Virus record (IMG/VR): IMGVR_UViG_3300034760_000021
Location: 1-43,798 of that record
Source: a virus
DNA length: 43,798 nt
Direction: 5' to 3' (one strand)
Shown: positions 1-7,381 of the stretch, piece after piece
Position numbering within the stretch: position 1 is the first letter of the stretch
How the letters are laid out: each line of letters opens with the position of its first letter
Notes under the pieces: generated by a model
What the model was told of the DNA's origin: nothing
Seen by the model: only the letters and a program-made list of their open reading frames with translations
Databases searched by the model: none
Position numbers and translations under genes: made by a program

Positions 1-192
1 CGCCTTACTTGGGGCGACCGACAGCACTTCGTATGTTGCGCCGTCGATCTCGTGCTGGGTCCCAGGCCGCGGCTGCGGCCCCTTGGGGACGAAGGATAGC
101 TGTGCGGTCTCTCCGCTGATGACCAGCCCGGCCAATCCAATCGCGAATGGCACCTCGACCCGCTGGCCGTTGTTTACGGTGAACTTCGTCAT
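1..192 (-). CDS. Small morphogenesis protein, split by window end
   Basis: The ATG at 192-190 forms an ATGA overlap with the upstream gene. The frame is open to the left edge (64 codons, last codon GCG at 3-1). The visible part is rich in short beta-prone segments, with FVPKGPQPRPG near the middle, and resembles no family I can name. Bases 1-4 (cgcc) equal bases 43795-43798. If the ends are joined through that overlap, this frame continues exactly into the frame at 43797-43738 and ends ANG-stop, giving about 82 aa just ahead of the head-tail connector gene. Position suggests a head- or fibre-associated virion protein; function unknown. Confidence 0.6.
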   Translation of the reverse strand, partial: MTKFTVNNGQRVEVPFAIGLAGLVISGETAQLSFVPKGPQPRPGTQHEIDGATYEVLSVAPSKA

Positions 193-563
193 AGCTGCTG
201 CACCGTGACTGCCCAGGTCCGCTGGCGGCGCCGGGCTGGGCTGGAGTTGGTGTTGACGGTCAGCTCAATGCCGAGCTGGGTGCCGGCGCCGGAATAAGCC
301 GGATGGTCGCGGAATGCGGGATCCACCTCGAGCCATAGCTTCACTGTGTCATTCGCCCCATTGAGGGCGGGCACCCTACCAACAGCCTGGCTGATCGTGA
401 GGCCCAGAGCGACGGCTTCGGGAGAAACGGTAAGCTCAAAGCTGGAAGCTGACTCGCCCACCTCGAGCAACGCCGTCGAGCCCCGCAGGTACATCTGGTA
501 ATCGACGAGATCGGTCGGATCCATTGGAGGGACCCAAACCGCGGGGTTCAGTGGTAGAGCCAT
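189..563 (-). CDS. Fiber-tail adaptor-like protein (putative)
   Basis: 124 aa from an ATG at 563. The pattern DPTDLVDYQMYL ... LLEVGES ... VKLWLEVDPAF ... ELTV ... RTWAVTV recalls the short Ig-like 'phage fiber-tail adaptor' proteins of proteobacterial phages, which have D-x-x-DY, GE, VWL and a closing R-x-x-x-V. This is a pattern match by eye, not a search result. It follows the repeat protein (gap 564-574) and overlaps the next gene by ATGA. Together with the repeat-rich neighbours it suggests a fibre-attachment role, but its place among head genes is unusual for a tail adaptor. Confidence 0.42.
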   Translation of the reverse strand: MALPLNPAVWVPPMDPTDLVDYQMYLRGSTALLEVGESASSFELTVSPEAVALGLTISQAVGRVPALNGANDTVKLWLEVDPAFRDHPAYSGAGTQLGIELTVNTNSSPARRRQRTWAVTVQQL

Positions 564-574
564 TTAACCCCCGC

Positions 575-1327
575 TTATGCTGTCCGCTGAAGGAGCGTGC
601 TTCCAACCGCTGTCGCAGTCCTGGCTGCAAGTGTGGAACCGATCGCTGTGGCCGTCCGACTTGCTGGTGTGGCCGTCACGATGCGAGGCAAGACCGTCGG
701 CGATGCCGCCAAATGCGCGTGCAAAGAGTTGAACGGCGATATGAAGCTCTTAGAAGCAATGGAAGGCGCCGTGGCTGCATGAGCATGAACAGCGGCGCTG
801 ACAACAATAGAAGATTTGGGAACAACCGTCGGTGAAGTCGACGAGTGCCCCTGAGTGGCAGCGTTTACGACGATGGAGCTTTTCGCCGCAATCGTGGCGC
901 TGGTAGCCGTATGCCCCTGGGTGGCTCCCACGGGTGTGAAACTGCTCTTCGCCGCTACCGTCGGCGCTGTAGCTGAATGTCCGTGAGTGCTGCTATTCGC
1001 GGTGACCGCTGACTTCGCACCGACCGTGGGGCTGGTTGAAGTTAGAGAGTGAACCCCTGCCGAAGGCGTTATGCTGGCCGACAGAACTGTTGGCGAAGAT
1101 GCGCTGTGACCTTGTAGGCTTCCATCAGGCGCAATGGTCGACTTAGGAGCAACAGTTGGGCTCGTCGCGACCTGCGCCTGGGTCGCGCTCGCGGGAGCAA
1201 CCGCCGACTTGGCGGTAATCGCTGGGCTTGTCGCAGCGTGGCCGTGACCGGCGTTCGCTGGGATGACGCTAGGCGTGCTACTCGCAGATGCGAGCGGCGA
1301 TGAGGCTATAGGCCCGAAGCCGAGCAT
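575..1327 (-). CDS. Nine-repeat Ser/Thr/Ala/His-rich virion protein
   Basis: 250 aa, almost entirely tandem repeats. About nine units of roughly 22 residues span residues 25-225 with consensus xTQGHxATSPTVxxKSxxxx; the HGH/QGH/HAH and TSPTV cores are easy to align. A short tail repeats RTATAxGSTL twice. Composition is Ser/Thr/Ala/Val with recurring His and almost no acidic residues. Such GHxA-x-SPTV repeats are seen in uncharacterised phage surface proteins and probably form beta-solenoid or fibre modules. It starts right after the 77-aa gene (TAA-C-ATG junction) and precedes the adaptor-like gene. The many Ser/Thr residues make it the obvious local candidate substrate for the neighbouring glycosyltransferase (inference). 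Confidence 0.6.
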   Translation of the reverse strand: MLGFGPIASSPLASASSTPSVIPANAGHGHAATSPAITAKSAVAPASATQAQVATSPTVAPKSTIAPDGSLQGHSASSPTVLSASITPSAGVHSLTSTSPTVGAKSAVTANSSTHGHSATAPTVAAKSSFTPVGATQGHTATSATIAAKSSIVVNAATQGHSSTSPTVVPKSSIVVSAAVHAHAATAPSIASKSFISPFNSLHAHLAASPTVLPRIVTATPASRTATAIGSTLAARTATAVGSTLLQRTA

Positions 1328-1328
1328 G

Positions 1329-1562
1329 TTACCGCTTCAGGGCTTCGCGGGTCCGCACTGCTATGGCTTGTGCCTTGGCTGCGTTCGGCAACACCCCTTC
1401 TTGCACTAAGGCAGTGAGGAATGCTGACAGGAACTCGCGCGGTGTGAAGTTGAAGCCGTCCGGCTCCGTAGGAACATAGGATCCACGCGCAGCAGCTATG
1501 GCAGCTTCCTCTTCCGAGGTGAAAGGGCGGACTTGCCCTGTTGCGCAGTCAACAGCAGGCAT
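1329..1562 (-). CDS. Small fibre-cassette protein, 77 aa
   Basis: Starts at the ATG at 1562, only 15 bp from the divergent glycosyltransferase start. Its stop is one base from the next ATG (1327), so it is coupled to the repeat protein. The N-terminus (PAVDCATGQVRPFTSEEE) resembles the 'ETGEERPFTPEEEA' opening of many small phage proteins encoded beside fibre genes. The rest is an amphipathic helix-rich segment. A chaperone or assembly role for the adjacent repeat protein is a guess from context. Confidence 0.5.
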   Translation of the reverse strand: MPAVDCATGQVRPFTSEEEAAIAAARGSYVPTEPDGFNFTPREFLSAFLTALVQEGVLPNAAKAQAIAVRTREALKR

Positions 1563-1577
1563 CTAGCATACCCCATC

Positions 1578-2270
1578 ATGAAAATTGCTATCTGCACCCC
1601 GTGTCATGGTGACACTCGGGCTGCCTTCACTCTGTCCCTCGCGAAAATGCTCATGCGGACCATGTCGGAGTGGCAGCATCGCTTTCCGAGCGAGCCCCTG
1701 ACCTTGGACACCTTCATGGGATCGGGCGGAATCGTGGCTCTCGTGCGGGAGAGGCTGGTTGAAACCGCAGAAAAGTGGGGCGCAGACTGGATACTCTGGC
1801 TCGACAGCGATCAGACCTTCCCGGGCGACACCCTCCTGCGACTGATTGAAAGCCGAGAGCCAGTGATCGGCGCCAATATCCCCCACCGTAGCCCTGACGC
1901 CCGCCCTACGGCAGAGATCCTGGGCGGCAACGGCGAGAGGGTGCCGCTCTACACCACGCGCGAGAAAGCCGCTGCCGATGAGATCGAAGCGGCCCACCTC
2001 ATGGGTCTTGGGGTCTGCCTCACCTCTATGACGGCATTGAAGGCTCTGCCGAGACCGATCTTCAACGAGCTTCGCGAGGACCATGGGCTGATGCGAAAGC
2101 TCGCCGCTTCCGGCTTTACTCCGAAGGTTCACCACGGCCTTTCCGCTCAGGTCGGCCATGTCGGCGTGTTCACTTGGACGAACGAGCACTCTCTGGCCCG
2201 GCAGCCGCGGAAAGTCAGCGTGGAGATTGGTGCGGCCGGTCAAGCGCTCCAAAAACTATCTCCCGAATAG
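1578..2270 (+). CDS. GT-A-fold glycosyltransferase (moron)
   Basis: 230 aa from the ATG at 1578 ([14 protein letters not shown]). A Rossmann-like first strand is followed at residues 73-82 by [10 protein letters not shown], a DxD nucleotide-sugar/metal motif typical of GT2/Anp1-like transferases. Later [10 protein letters not shown] and [11 protein letters not shown] resemble acceptor-side motifs of phage and bacterial GT-A proteins. It is read opposite to the surrounding structural operon. Its 5' end lies 15 bp from the start of the minus gene at 1562, and its 3' end overlaps the end of the gene at 2256 by 15 bp. No strong ribosome site is seen; a TTG at 1533 is an alternative start that would overlap the divergent gene. 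The sugar and acceptor are unknown; the adjacent Ser/Thr-rich repeat protein, capsid, DNA or host glycan are all possible. Confidence 0.7.
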   Translation: MKIAICTPCHGDTRAAFTLSLAKMLMRTMSEWQHRFPSEPLTLDTFMGSGGIVALVRERLVETAEKWGADWILWLDSDQTFPGDTLLRLIESREPVIGANIPHRSPDARPTAEILGGNGERVPLYTTREKAAADEIEAAHLMGLGVCLTSMTALKALPRPIFNELREDHGLMRKLAASGFTPKVHHGLSAQVGHVGVFTWTNEHSLARQPRKVSVEIGAAGQALQKLSPE

Positions 2271-2960
2271 CGTGATTGAGCCGGCATCGAACAGTCCGGC
2301 GTTTATAGAACAGCGCAAGGCGCGGATACCGCCGGTTGAGTTCCATTTTATTGGAGAGTGCTGAGCGTTTACCATGCCTGGCGATGTCAGGGCAGACTGG
2401 TAGCCAATCCACTGCGTGAGCCCATGATCTCCATTGTACTTGGGAAACCAGAGCGCACCTTGGATCGCCGAACTCGCCGTAACGGACCCTTGGAAGACCA
2501 ATGCGGCAGAAAACGTGGCCCCGTCCGGCGAGATGGCTATTGCCGGATTCCCCGTGCTGCTGCCGCTGACTCCGTTCCACAGAAGCAATAAGTCATCGTA
2601 TGTGGAGGGGATCGACAAGAAGTCTACGGTCGTGCCGCTAGTGGTCGGCGTGGTCGCGATCTCCGTCCACTGAAGCTTCTCCGCAGGCGCATCAATAAAC
2701 ACCTTCGCGGCCCCGCCAAGGCTCAGCAGCGCCCCCGTTGAAGACGAGATCAGCGTCCGTGTGAGCGTCGTCCCCGTGGCCGTATACGTGCCCCGGCCGA
2801 CCTCCCAGGCCGTCCCGTCCTCGATCGTGTAGAAAAGCTGTTCGCCGTTCACGACGCCGGACGCGGCAAAGGTCTGAAACCCACTATCCGCCGAGCCGAG
2901 CGTGATCGTGCCCGTGCCCGTCGTCGCGGTTGTCATCTTGGCGCGGTTGTGGAGAGCCAT
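2256..2960 (-). CDS. Virion/fibre protein with conserved N-terminal domain
   Basis: 234 aa from the ATG at 2960. The first ~95 residues ([20 protein letters not shown]..., [35 protein letters not shown]) match a domain often seen at the N-terminus of phage tail or fibre proteins in alphaproteobacteria. The C-terminal half is beta-rich, with [23 protein letters not shown]-like sequence at the end, reminiscent of receptor-binding tips. It sits downstream of the capsid gene rather than with the tail genes. The last 15 bp overlap the convergent glycosyltransferase gene. Confidence 0.55.
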   Translation of the reverse strand: MALHNRAKMTTATTGTGTITLGSADSGFQTFAASGVVNGEQLFYTIEDGTAWEVGRGTYTATGTTLTRTLISSSTGALLSLGGAAKVFIDAPAEKLQWTEIATTPTTSGTTVDFLSIPSTYDDLLLLWNGVSGSSTGNPAIAISPDGATFSAALVFQGSVTASSAIQGALWFPKYNGDHGLTQWIGYQSALTSPGMVNAQHSPIKWNSTGGIRALRCSINAGLFDAGSITLFGR

Positions 2961-2971
2961 CTAAGCAGGTC

Positions 2972-3349
2972 CTATGCCGGCGCCGCGATCTCGGCTTTCC
3001 AGCTACCGATGTCGGCCGTGCCGCCGCCGGATACCGCCTGCGTGGTCGTGGTGGTGACATAGAGCAGCCGGGTAGCGTCGCAGATCGCGACATGCTGACC
3101 CGAGCCCGTGTTCGTAACCGCCACCGCCGTCTTGGCTGAAATGGTCATCTTCCGACCCGATGTGTCGCCGTTCGCAAGCGTGACCTCGGTCGCCTTGTTC
3201 AGCGTGGTCGACGCCAGCATGTAGGTCGTCACCGCCTCGGTGCGGGTCGTCGGCTGGGTCGAGCAGAGCGTGTAGGTGATGGTGTCGGCGCTGGTCTTCA
3301 CCATGTTGAACGCGCCGTCGATGAAGTCGGGGTGAGCATATTTCGCCAT
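2972..3349 (-). CDS. Small virion-associated protein, 125 aa
   Basis: Starts MAKYAHPDFIDGAFNMVK. Thr-rich and beta-prone (TTTTTQAV, TVT-like strands), with the segment LCSTQPTTRTEAVTTYMLA. Proteins of this type often stand directly before the MALHNR-type protein in sphingomonad and rhizobial phage genomes, as here. No enzyme motif is visible. It lies 4 bp from the upstream gene's stop. A decoration or fibre-associated role is inferred from position and composition only. Confidence 0.5.
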   Translation of the reverse strand: MAKYAHPDFIDGAFNMVKTSADTITYTLCSTQPTTRTEAVTTYMLASTTLNKATEVTLANGDTSGRKMTISAKTAVAVTNTGSGQHVAICDATRLLYVTTTTTQAVSGGGTADIGSWKAEIAAPA

Positions 3350-3352
3350 CGG

Positions 3353-3616
3353 TTAGCCCTCCAGGACTTGCCGGCCGGCATTGTCACCGGATCCGAAAAC
3401 GGTTGCGGGGTCGATGCCAGGCACTTCCTCGCCCGCTTCGTTGAAGTAGGTCAGGCTCCCCACTGGGTAGGTGTGGACCGCCTTGTCCTTGGTCTTCTCG
3501 GCCCAGCCGCAGGCGACGAAATAGTCTTCAGCCCGCTCGTCTTTGAACGCGAGGGCGACGCCGGGGATGAGCTGCAGCCGCCCCTGCTTTACAGGTTGGT
3601 TGAAGATCACTGCCAT
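3353..3616 (-). CDS. Hypothetical head-region protein, 87 aa
   Basis: ATG at 3616 (MAVIFNQPVKQGRLQ). It has a compact beta-rich N-terminal half, an Asp/Glu-rich middle and an ending FGSGDNAGRQVLEG. Located between the capsid gene and the fibre cassette. No recognisable family. The gap to the upstream gene (3617-3696) holds no obvious terminator. Confidence 0.5.
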   Translation of the reverse strand: MAVIFNQPVKQGRLQLIPGVALAFKDERAEDYFVACGWAEKTKDKAVHTYPVGSLTYFNEAGEEVPGIDPATVFGSGDNAGRQVLEG

Positions 3617-3696
3617 GTGTTGCCCTCTCGTGTGGTGTGCGGGCCGCCCGCAGATATGCAGCGAGCGGCCCTAAGCTGGCCGCAAGGGGTGTCGGC

Positions 3697-3957
3697 TCAG
3701 CCGTTCTTGAGGTTCTTCGCGACAGCCTCTTCGACCGGCGTGATCGCTGAAGGCTCGTTGAAGTCGATGCGGTTCATGTCCGCGGTCGACCGTTCGCGCG
3801 GGTTGGAGTCGACAGAGTCGCTGGACATGTCGACGCGCTCGATGATGGTCGGCTCGATGATTGCGCCGGAAGCGGCAAATTCGGTCGCAGGGGCGAGCTT
3901 GTCTGCCTTCTGCTCGGCAGGCGCGTTCGCTTTCGTGTCGTTCTTGGTGACAGCCAT
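3697..3957 (-). CDS. Acidic hypothetical protein downstream of capsid
   Basis: The start is set at the ATG at 3957 because AGGAGG lies 6 bases before it; a longer reading from 3993 would bury that site. 86 aa, low complexity, charged, probably disordered (VTKNDTKANAPAEQKADK... then SDSVDSNPRERS). It is the first gene after the major capsid protein. A capsid-decoration or scaffold-related role is possible, but nothing in the sequence proves it. Confidence 0.55.
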   Translation of the reverse strand: MAVTKNDTKANAPAEQKADKLAPATEFAASGAIIEPTIIERVDMSSDSVDSNPRERSTADMNRIDFNEPSAITPVEEAVAKNLKNG

Positions 3958-4014
3958 TTCGGCCTCCTTCGAAGAAAGGTTGAGGCCGGGCACCGCGCCC
4001 GGCCTCGATCAGGG

Positions 4015-5259
4015 CTAGGCCTGCTTGATGAAGCGCATGTATTCCGGGTTCTTCACACCGCCGCCGACGCGCTTGGTGGTGTAGAAGCCGACATAAGGCT
4101 TGTTGGTGAAGGGGTCGCGCAGGACCCGAATGCCGATCCGGTCGATCACCAGGTAGGTCGCTTCCATGTCGCCGAAGAGGATGGAAACCAGCCCAGTGGT
4201 CATGTTCGGCATGCCGGGAACCTCGACCACCGGATAACCCTGGAGGGTCGAGGGCTGGCCGGCGACATAGGTCGGCTGCCAGATGTAATTGCCCTGGCCG
4301 TCCTTCAGCTTCCGGATTTTGCCCATGCTCGTGCGGTTCATGTAGAACTTGGCGTTGGCGTTCCGCTCGCTTGGCAGCGAGTAGACCAGATCAATCACCT
4401 CATCCGTCGTGACCGCTGCGGCGCCGGCTGCAGTCGCTCCGGTGATGGCTCCGAACGGGTGTGTCGCGGCATTCGCCCCGCCAGTCACATAGTTCAGAAT
4501 GCCGGTCGGCTTGTTGGTGCCGTTGCCGCTCAGGAAAGCCGTGTTCTCCTGGATGGCGAACTCGCCGTCGACCTCGTCGGCAAGCCATTGCTCGAGATCG
4601 ATCGCGACGTCGTCCAGCGCCTGCTGGGTGATCTGCGGATTGGCGTAGATTTCACCGATGCTCCACGCGAGGCTGGTCAGCCCCGGAGTGGTTGTCGCCG
4701 GCCGCGCTGCGGTCTCTCCGACCCAGCCGCTGCCGATCACGCCATCGTTGTAGACCTTGCTGAAACCCGGCCCGCTGATCGTGATCACCTGCGCGTTTTC
4801 GCGGATCGGCGAACGCTGCTTCAGCTTGTTGGTGATGGTACGGTCCCACTCGACAGGAGCGAGATAGCCGCCTTCAGCAGCCGTGCCGACGCTCATGGCC
4901 GCCTGGACCTCACCGCGGCGCATGTGGGCCTTGAACGCCGACACATATTCCGGGTTCGTCGGCTGCATGTCGCCTGGCGTCGCGGTCAGAGCCGCGGCAG
5001 CGATCTTCTCGTTCAGGGCGGCCTCGATGTCCGCGATCGTCGCATTGATCGCATCGATCTTGTTGTTCAGGACGACATCGTCGACCTTGGACGACAGAGC
5101 CTGGTTGTTCGCAGTCTTGAACTCTTCGAACGCGCCATTGAGCTGCGTGATCAGAGCTTTCGGATCGGTGGCGTCCGCGCGAGGGAGCCCGATCAGGGCA
5201 CGCGGACGAGCGGAAACGAGCGCGGCCAAGCCGACGCCCGCAAGAGCAGTCTTTTTCAT
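4015..5259 (-). CDS. Major capsid protein, HK97 fold
   Basis: 414 aa from the ATG at 5259, preceded by AAGGA. Residues ~25-95 form a helical, coiled-coil-like delta (scaffolding) domain (NGAFEEFKTANNQALSSKVD... ADIEAALNEKIAA). The mature part begins near GDMQPTNPEYVSAFKAHM. HK97-family landmarks include AEGGYLAPVEWDRTI, the SPIRENAQVI E-loop region, AFLSGNGTNKPTGIL, NRTSMGKIRKLKD, LQGYPVVEVPGMP and the closing YVGFYTTKRVGGGVKNPEYMRF. It lies directly downstream of the protease and portal in the canonical order. The N-terminal domain is presumably cut off by the neighbouring protease during maturation. Confidence 0.93.
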   Translation of the reverse strand: MKKTALAGVGLAALVSARPRALIGLPRADATDPKALITQLNGAFEEFKTANNQALSSKVDDVVLNNKIDAINATIADIEAALNEKIAAAALTATPGDMQPTNPEYVSAFKAHMRRGEVQAAMSVGTAAEGGYLAPVEWDRTITNKLKQRSPIRENAQVITISGPGFSKVYNDGVIGSGWVGETAARPATTTPGLTSLAWSIGEIYANPQITQQALDDVAIDLEQWLADEVDGEFAIQENTAFLSGNGTNKPTGILNYVTGGANAATHPFGAITGATAAGAAAVTTDEVIDLVYSLPSERNANAKFYMNRTSMGKIRKLKDGQGNYIWQPTYVAGQPSTLQGYPVVEVPGMPNMTTGLVSILFGDMEATYLVIDRIGIRVLRDPFTNKPYVGFYTTKRVGGGVKNPEYMRFIKQA

Positions 5260-5286
5260 GTTAGCAATCCTTGAAAAGAAGGCTGG

Positions 5287-6129
5287 CTAGGCCCGAAGTG
5301 TAGCCAAGAGGGAGGCCGTCAAAGCAGCCAGTTCAGGATCGCCAGCGTCCGGCTTGGCGGGCTCAGAGGCAGCGTCCGGCTTACCTCGGATTTTATTCAA
5401 CAGGTCACGCGCGGCAGAGCGTGGCATCTCCGCGCAAAGCGAAAGTTCGGCGCGTCTCAGCGCCTTTACAGAGTCTTCTTCTGCGGCAGGCTCTTCGACC
5501 TGGGCGATCTCGTCCGCGGCCAGGAGAGCGTCCGCATAGCCCGTCTCGACGGCCTCACTGCCGTTCAGCCAGGTCTCTTTGTCCATCGCAGCTTGCACTG
5601 CGGCGAGATCCTGCCCCGTTCGCGAGACATAAACATCCGCCAGAGCGCGATCGAATGGCTCTAGGAAGTCCGCAACTTCGCGCATGTCGTGTCGATTACC
5701 GATCGCCATCACCCAGGCGTTGTGGATCATCAGGAACGACGACGCACCAATCTGGATGTTGTCTCCAGCCATCGCGATGATCGATGCGGCCGAAGCAGCG
5801 ACGCCCAGTACCTTGACCGTGATCGTCCCCTGATGCTCGCGAAGGCGGTTGTAGATGGCGATGCCTTCGAAAACATCGCCGCCGGGGCTGTTGATGTTGA
5901 CAGTGACGTTCTTGGTGCTGCCGATGGCACGCAGAGCGCCGTCGATGCGCTTCACTGTTACGCCCTCACCGCCCCACGGATCCTCGCCGATGACGCTGTA
6001 GATGCTGATCGAGGCGTCATCGGCCTTGGCCGCCTTCACGCGCGGATCGAACCGATCAAGTGCGCCCTCTGTGGAGAGCGCCGTGATCTTCCGATTGGCG
6101 TTAAGCCGGATCTTGCCCGGTCGTGCCAT
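5287..6129 (-). CDS. ClpP-like prohead maturation protease
   Basis: 280 aa. The ATG at 6129 is chosen because AGGAGGT lies just upstream (6140-6134); a GTG at 6135 would sit inside that site. S14 family landmarks are NINSPGGDVFEGIAIYN (residues ~78-94), the nucleophile region GVAASAASIIAMAGD with Ser113, and LMIHNAWV with His136. The C-terminal ~70 residues are charged and may act as a scaffold-like tail. It overlaps the portal gene by 29 bp and precedes the capsid gene. It is expected to process the capsid delta domain in the prohead. Confidence 0.9.
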   Translation of the reverse strand: MARPGKIRLNANRKITALSTEGALDRFDPRVKAAKADDASISIYSVIGEDPWGGEGVTVKRIDGALRAIGSTKNVTVNINSPGGDVFEGIAIYNRLREHQGTITVKVLGVAASAASIIAMAGDNIQIGASSFLMIHNAWVMAIGNRHDMREVADFLEPFDRALADVYVSRTGQDLAAVQAAMDKETWLNGSEAVETGYADALLAADEIAQVEEPAAEEDSVKALRRAELSLCAEMPRSAARDLLNKIRGKPDAASEPAKPDAGDPELAALTASLLATLRA

Positions 6130-7372
6130 TGGCACCTCCTTGTGAGCCCTTCGACAGGCCGACGCCTTCCGGGTGGTCCGGAAGGTCGAGCAGCCCGCGC
6201 GCTTCGTTCTGTTCCATGATCTGCGGGCCGCCGCCGGCGCCCATCATCTTTGAGAAGAACTCCGCCTGGTCCTTCATCGAACCGCGGAGCAAAGCCCGCT
6301 CATTGAACTTTGTGTAATATCCCGCGCGGCGTTCCGCATCCGTCAGCAGCGAACGCTCAACAGCCTGCTCCCAAGCGACGAACCAAGGCGCCAGGCCATA
6401 CTGGACGAAAAAGATACCGAGCTGCTCGATGCCACTACCCCAGCTCGTGTCGTCCATCATCAGGAAGGGCCGAGGGACGCCGAAGACGCGGGCGATTTCC
6501 TCGATCTGATGTTGGCGGGTCTCTAGGTGCTGCGAGTCCTTGGCATTGGTCTGAACGCTTTTGTATTCGAGCCCCTCTTCCGTGACGAGAGTCTTGTTCG
6601 CGTTCTCCGAACCTGAAAATTCCTCGTCGAATTGGGCTTTAAGACGCTCCACCGCCTCTTTCGAGAGCTTGCCGTCCTTCTTGCTCAAGACATCGCGGAT
6701 CAGTGAGCCGTAGCGGAACAACCTGGCCGCTGCCTTGTCGGCCTGAAGGCTGAGCCCGATTGCGTCGGCCGCCTCGTCAACAAGAGAAACACCGTTCAAT
6801 CCGTCGTCGGAGTCGCCGTAGATGTGCAGCATGTCGACGGGCTGGATCGTGCGCGTCCCCCGGCCAGTATCGACGACGTAGGGGTCATCCCAATTTTGGC
6901 GCCGCCTGACCTTTGTCGGGTGGATTGGCAGAAGCCCCGTGACCCGGCCACGAGAGCGAATGATCTCGGAGTAAGCGTTCCCATCAACCAGCGCCCACCG
7001 CTGCATCAGCTTACGGTATTGGAATGCGCTCTGTTTTGTGTTTGGCTTAGTAGACAGCAGAGCGTGAAGATCATGCGCCTCGGCCTTGTCCCGCGTCCCG
7101 TCTGCGCCCTTCTTCATCAGATGGAAGGGAAGCATCCCCGCCACATTCGAGATCAGGTTCACGCACCGCTTTACCGACGGGTTGCGCATCACGGTCTGGC
7201 GGTTGACTGTCGCGCCCGAGAAGTTGGTTCCGCCGCGCAGAAAGTCAGGAAGCCCGACGTCGTTCAGAAGATCGATGGTCGCGTATGCCTGCACCGGATA
7301 AGCGGGCGGACCAGAGACTGTCGGCGCTAAATCAGCGCCTACCCGCTCAATGAGGCGGCTGAAGATACCCAT
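6101..7372 (-). CDS. Portal protein, HK97 family
   Basis: 423 aa, ATG at 7372 with AGGAGGG upstream. Typical HK97-type portal features are VMRNPSVKRCVNLISNVAGMLPFHLM, ALVDGNAYSEIIR, DMLHIYGDSDDGLNGVS, the Q-rich wing/stem region QTNAKDSQHLETRQHQIEEIARVFGVP, and GSGIEQLGIFFVQYGLAPW. It forms the dodecameric ring at the packaging vertex. The C-terminus is Gly-rich and overlaps the protease start. Confidence 0.92.
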   Translation of the reverse strand: MGIFSRLIERVGADLAPTVSGPPAYPVQAYATIDLLNDVGLPDFLRGGTNFSGATVNRQTVMRNPSVKRCVNLISNVAGMLPFHLMKKGADGTRDKAEAHDLHALLSTKPNTKQSAFQYRKLMQRWALVDGNAYSEIIRSRGRVTGLLPIHPTKVRRRQNWDDPYVVDTGRGTRTIQPVDMLHIYGDSDDGLNGVSLVDEAADAIGLSLQADKAAARLFRYGSLIRDVLSKKDGKLSKEAVERLKAQFDEEFSGSENANKTLVTEEGLEYKSVQTNAKDSQHLETRQHQIEEIARVFGVPRPFLMMDDTSWGSGIEQLGIFFVQYGLAPWFVAWEQAVERSLLTDAERRAGYYTKFNERALLRGSMKDQAEFFSKMMGAGGGPQIMEQNEARGLLDLPDHPEGVGLSKGSQGGANGTTGQDPA

Positions 7373-7381
7373 CCGCCCTCC

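Noticed and set aside
3332-4018. Long plus-strand frame
   Set aside because: Antisense to three minus genes with good starts; codon-phase shadow in GC-rich DNA.
4459-5274. 271-codon plus-strand frame
   Set aside because: Lies entirely opposite the capsid gene; Arg/Asp-rich shadow without domain signs.
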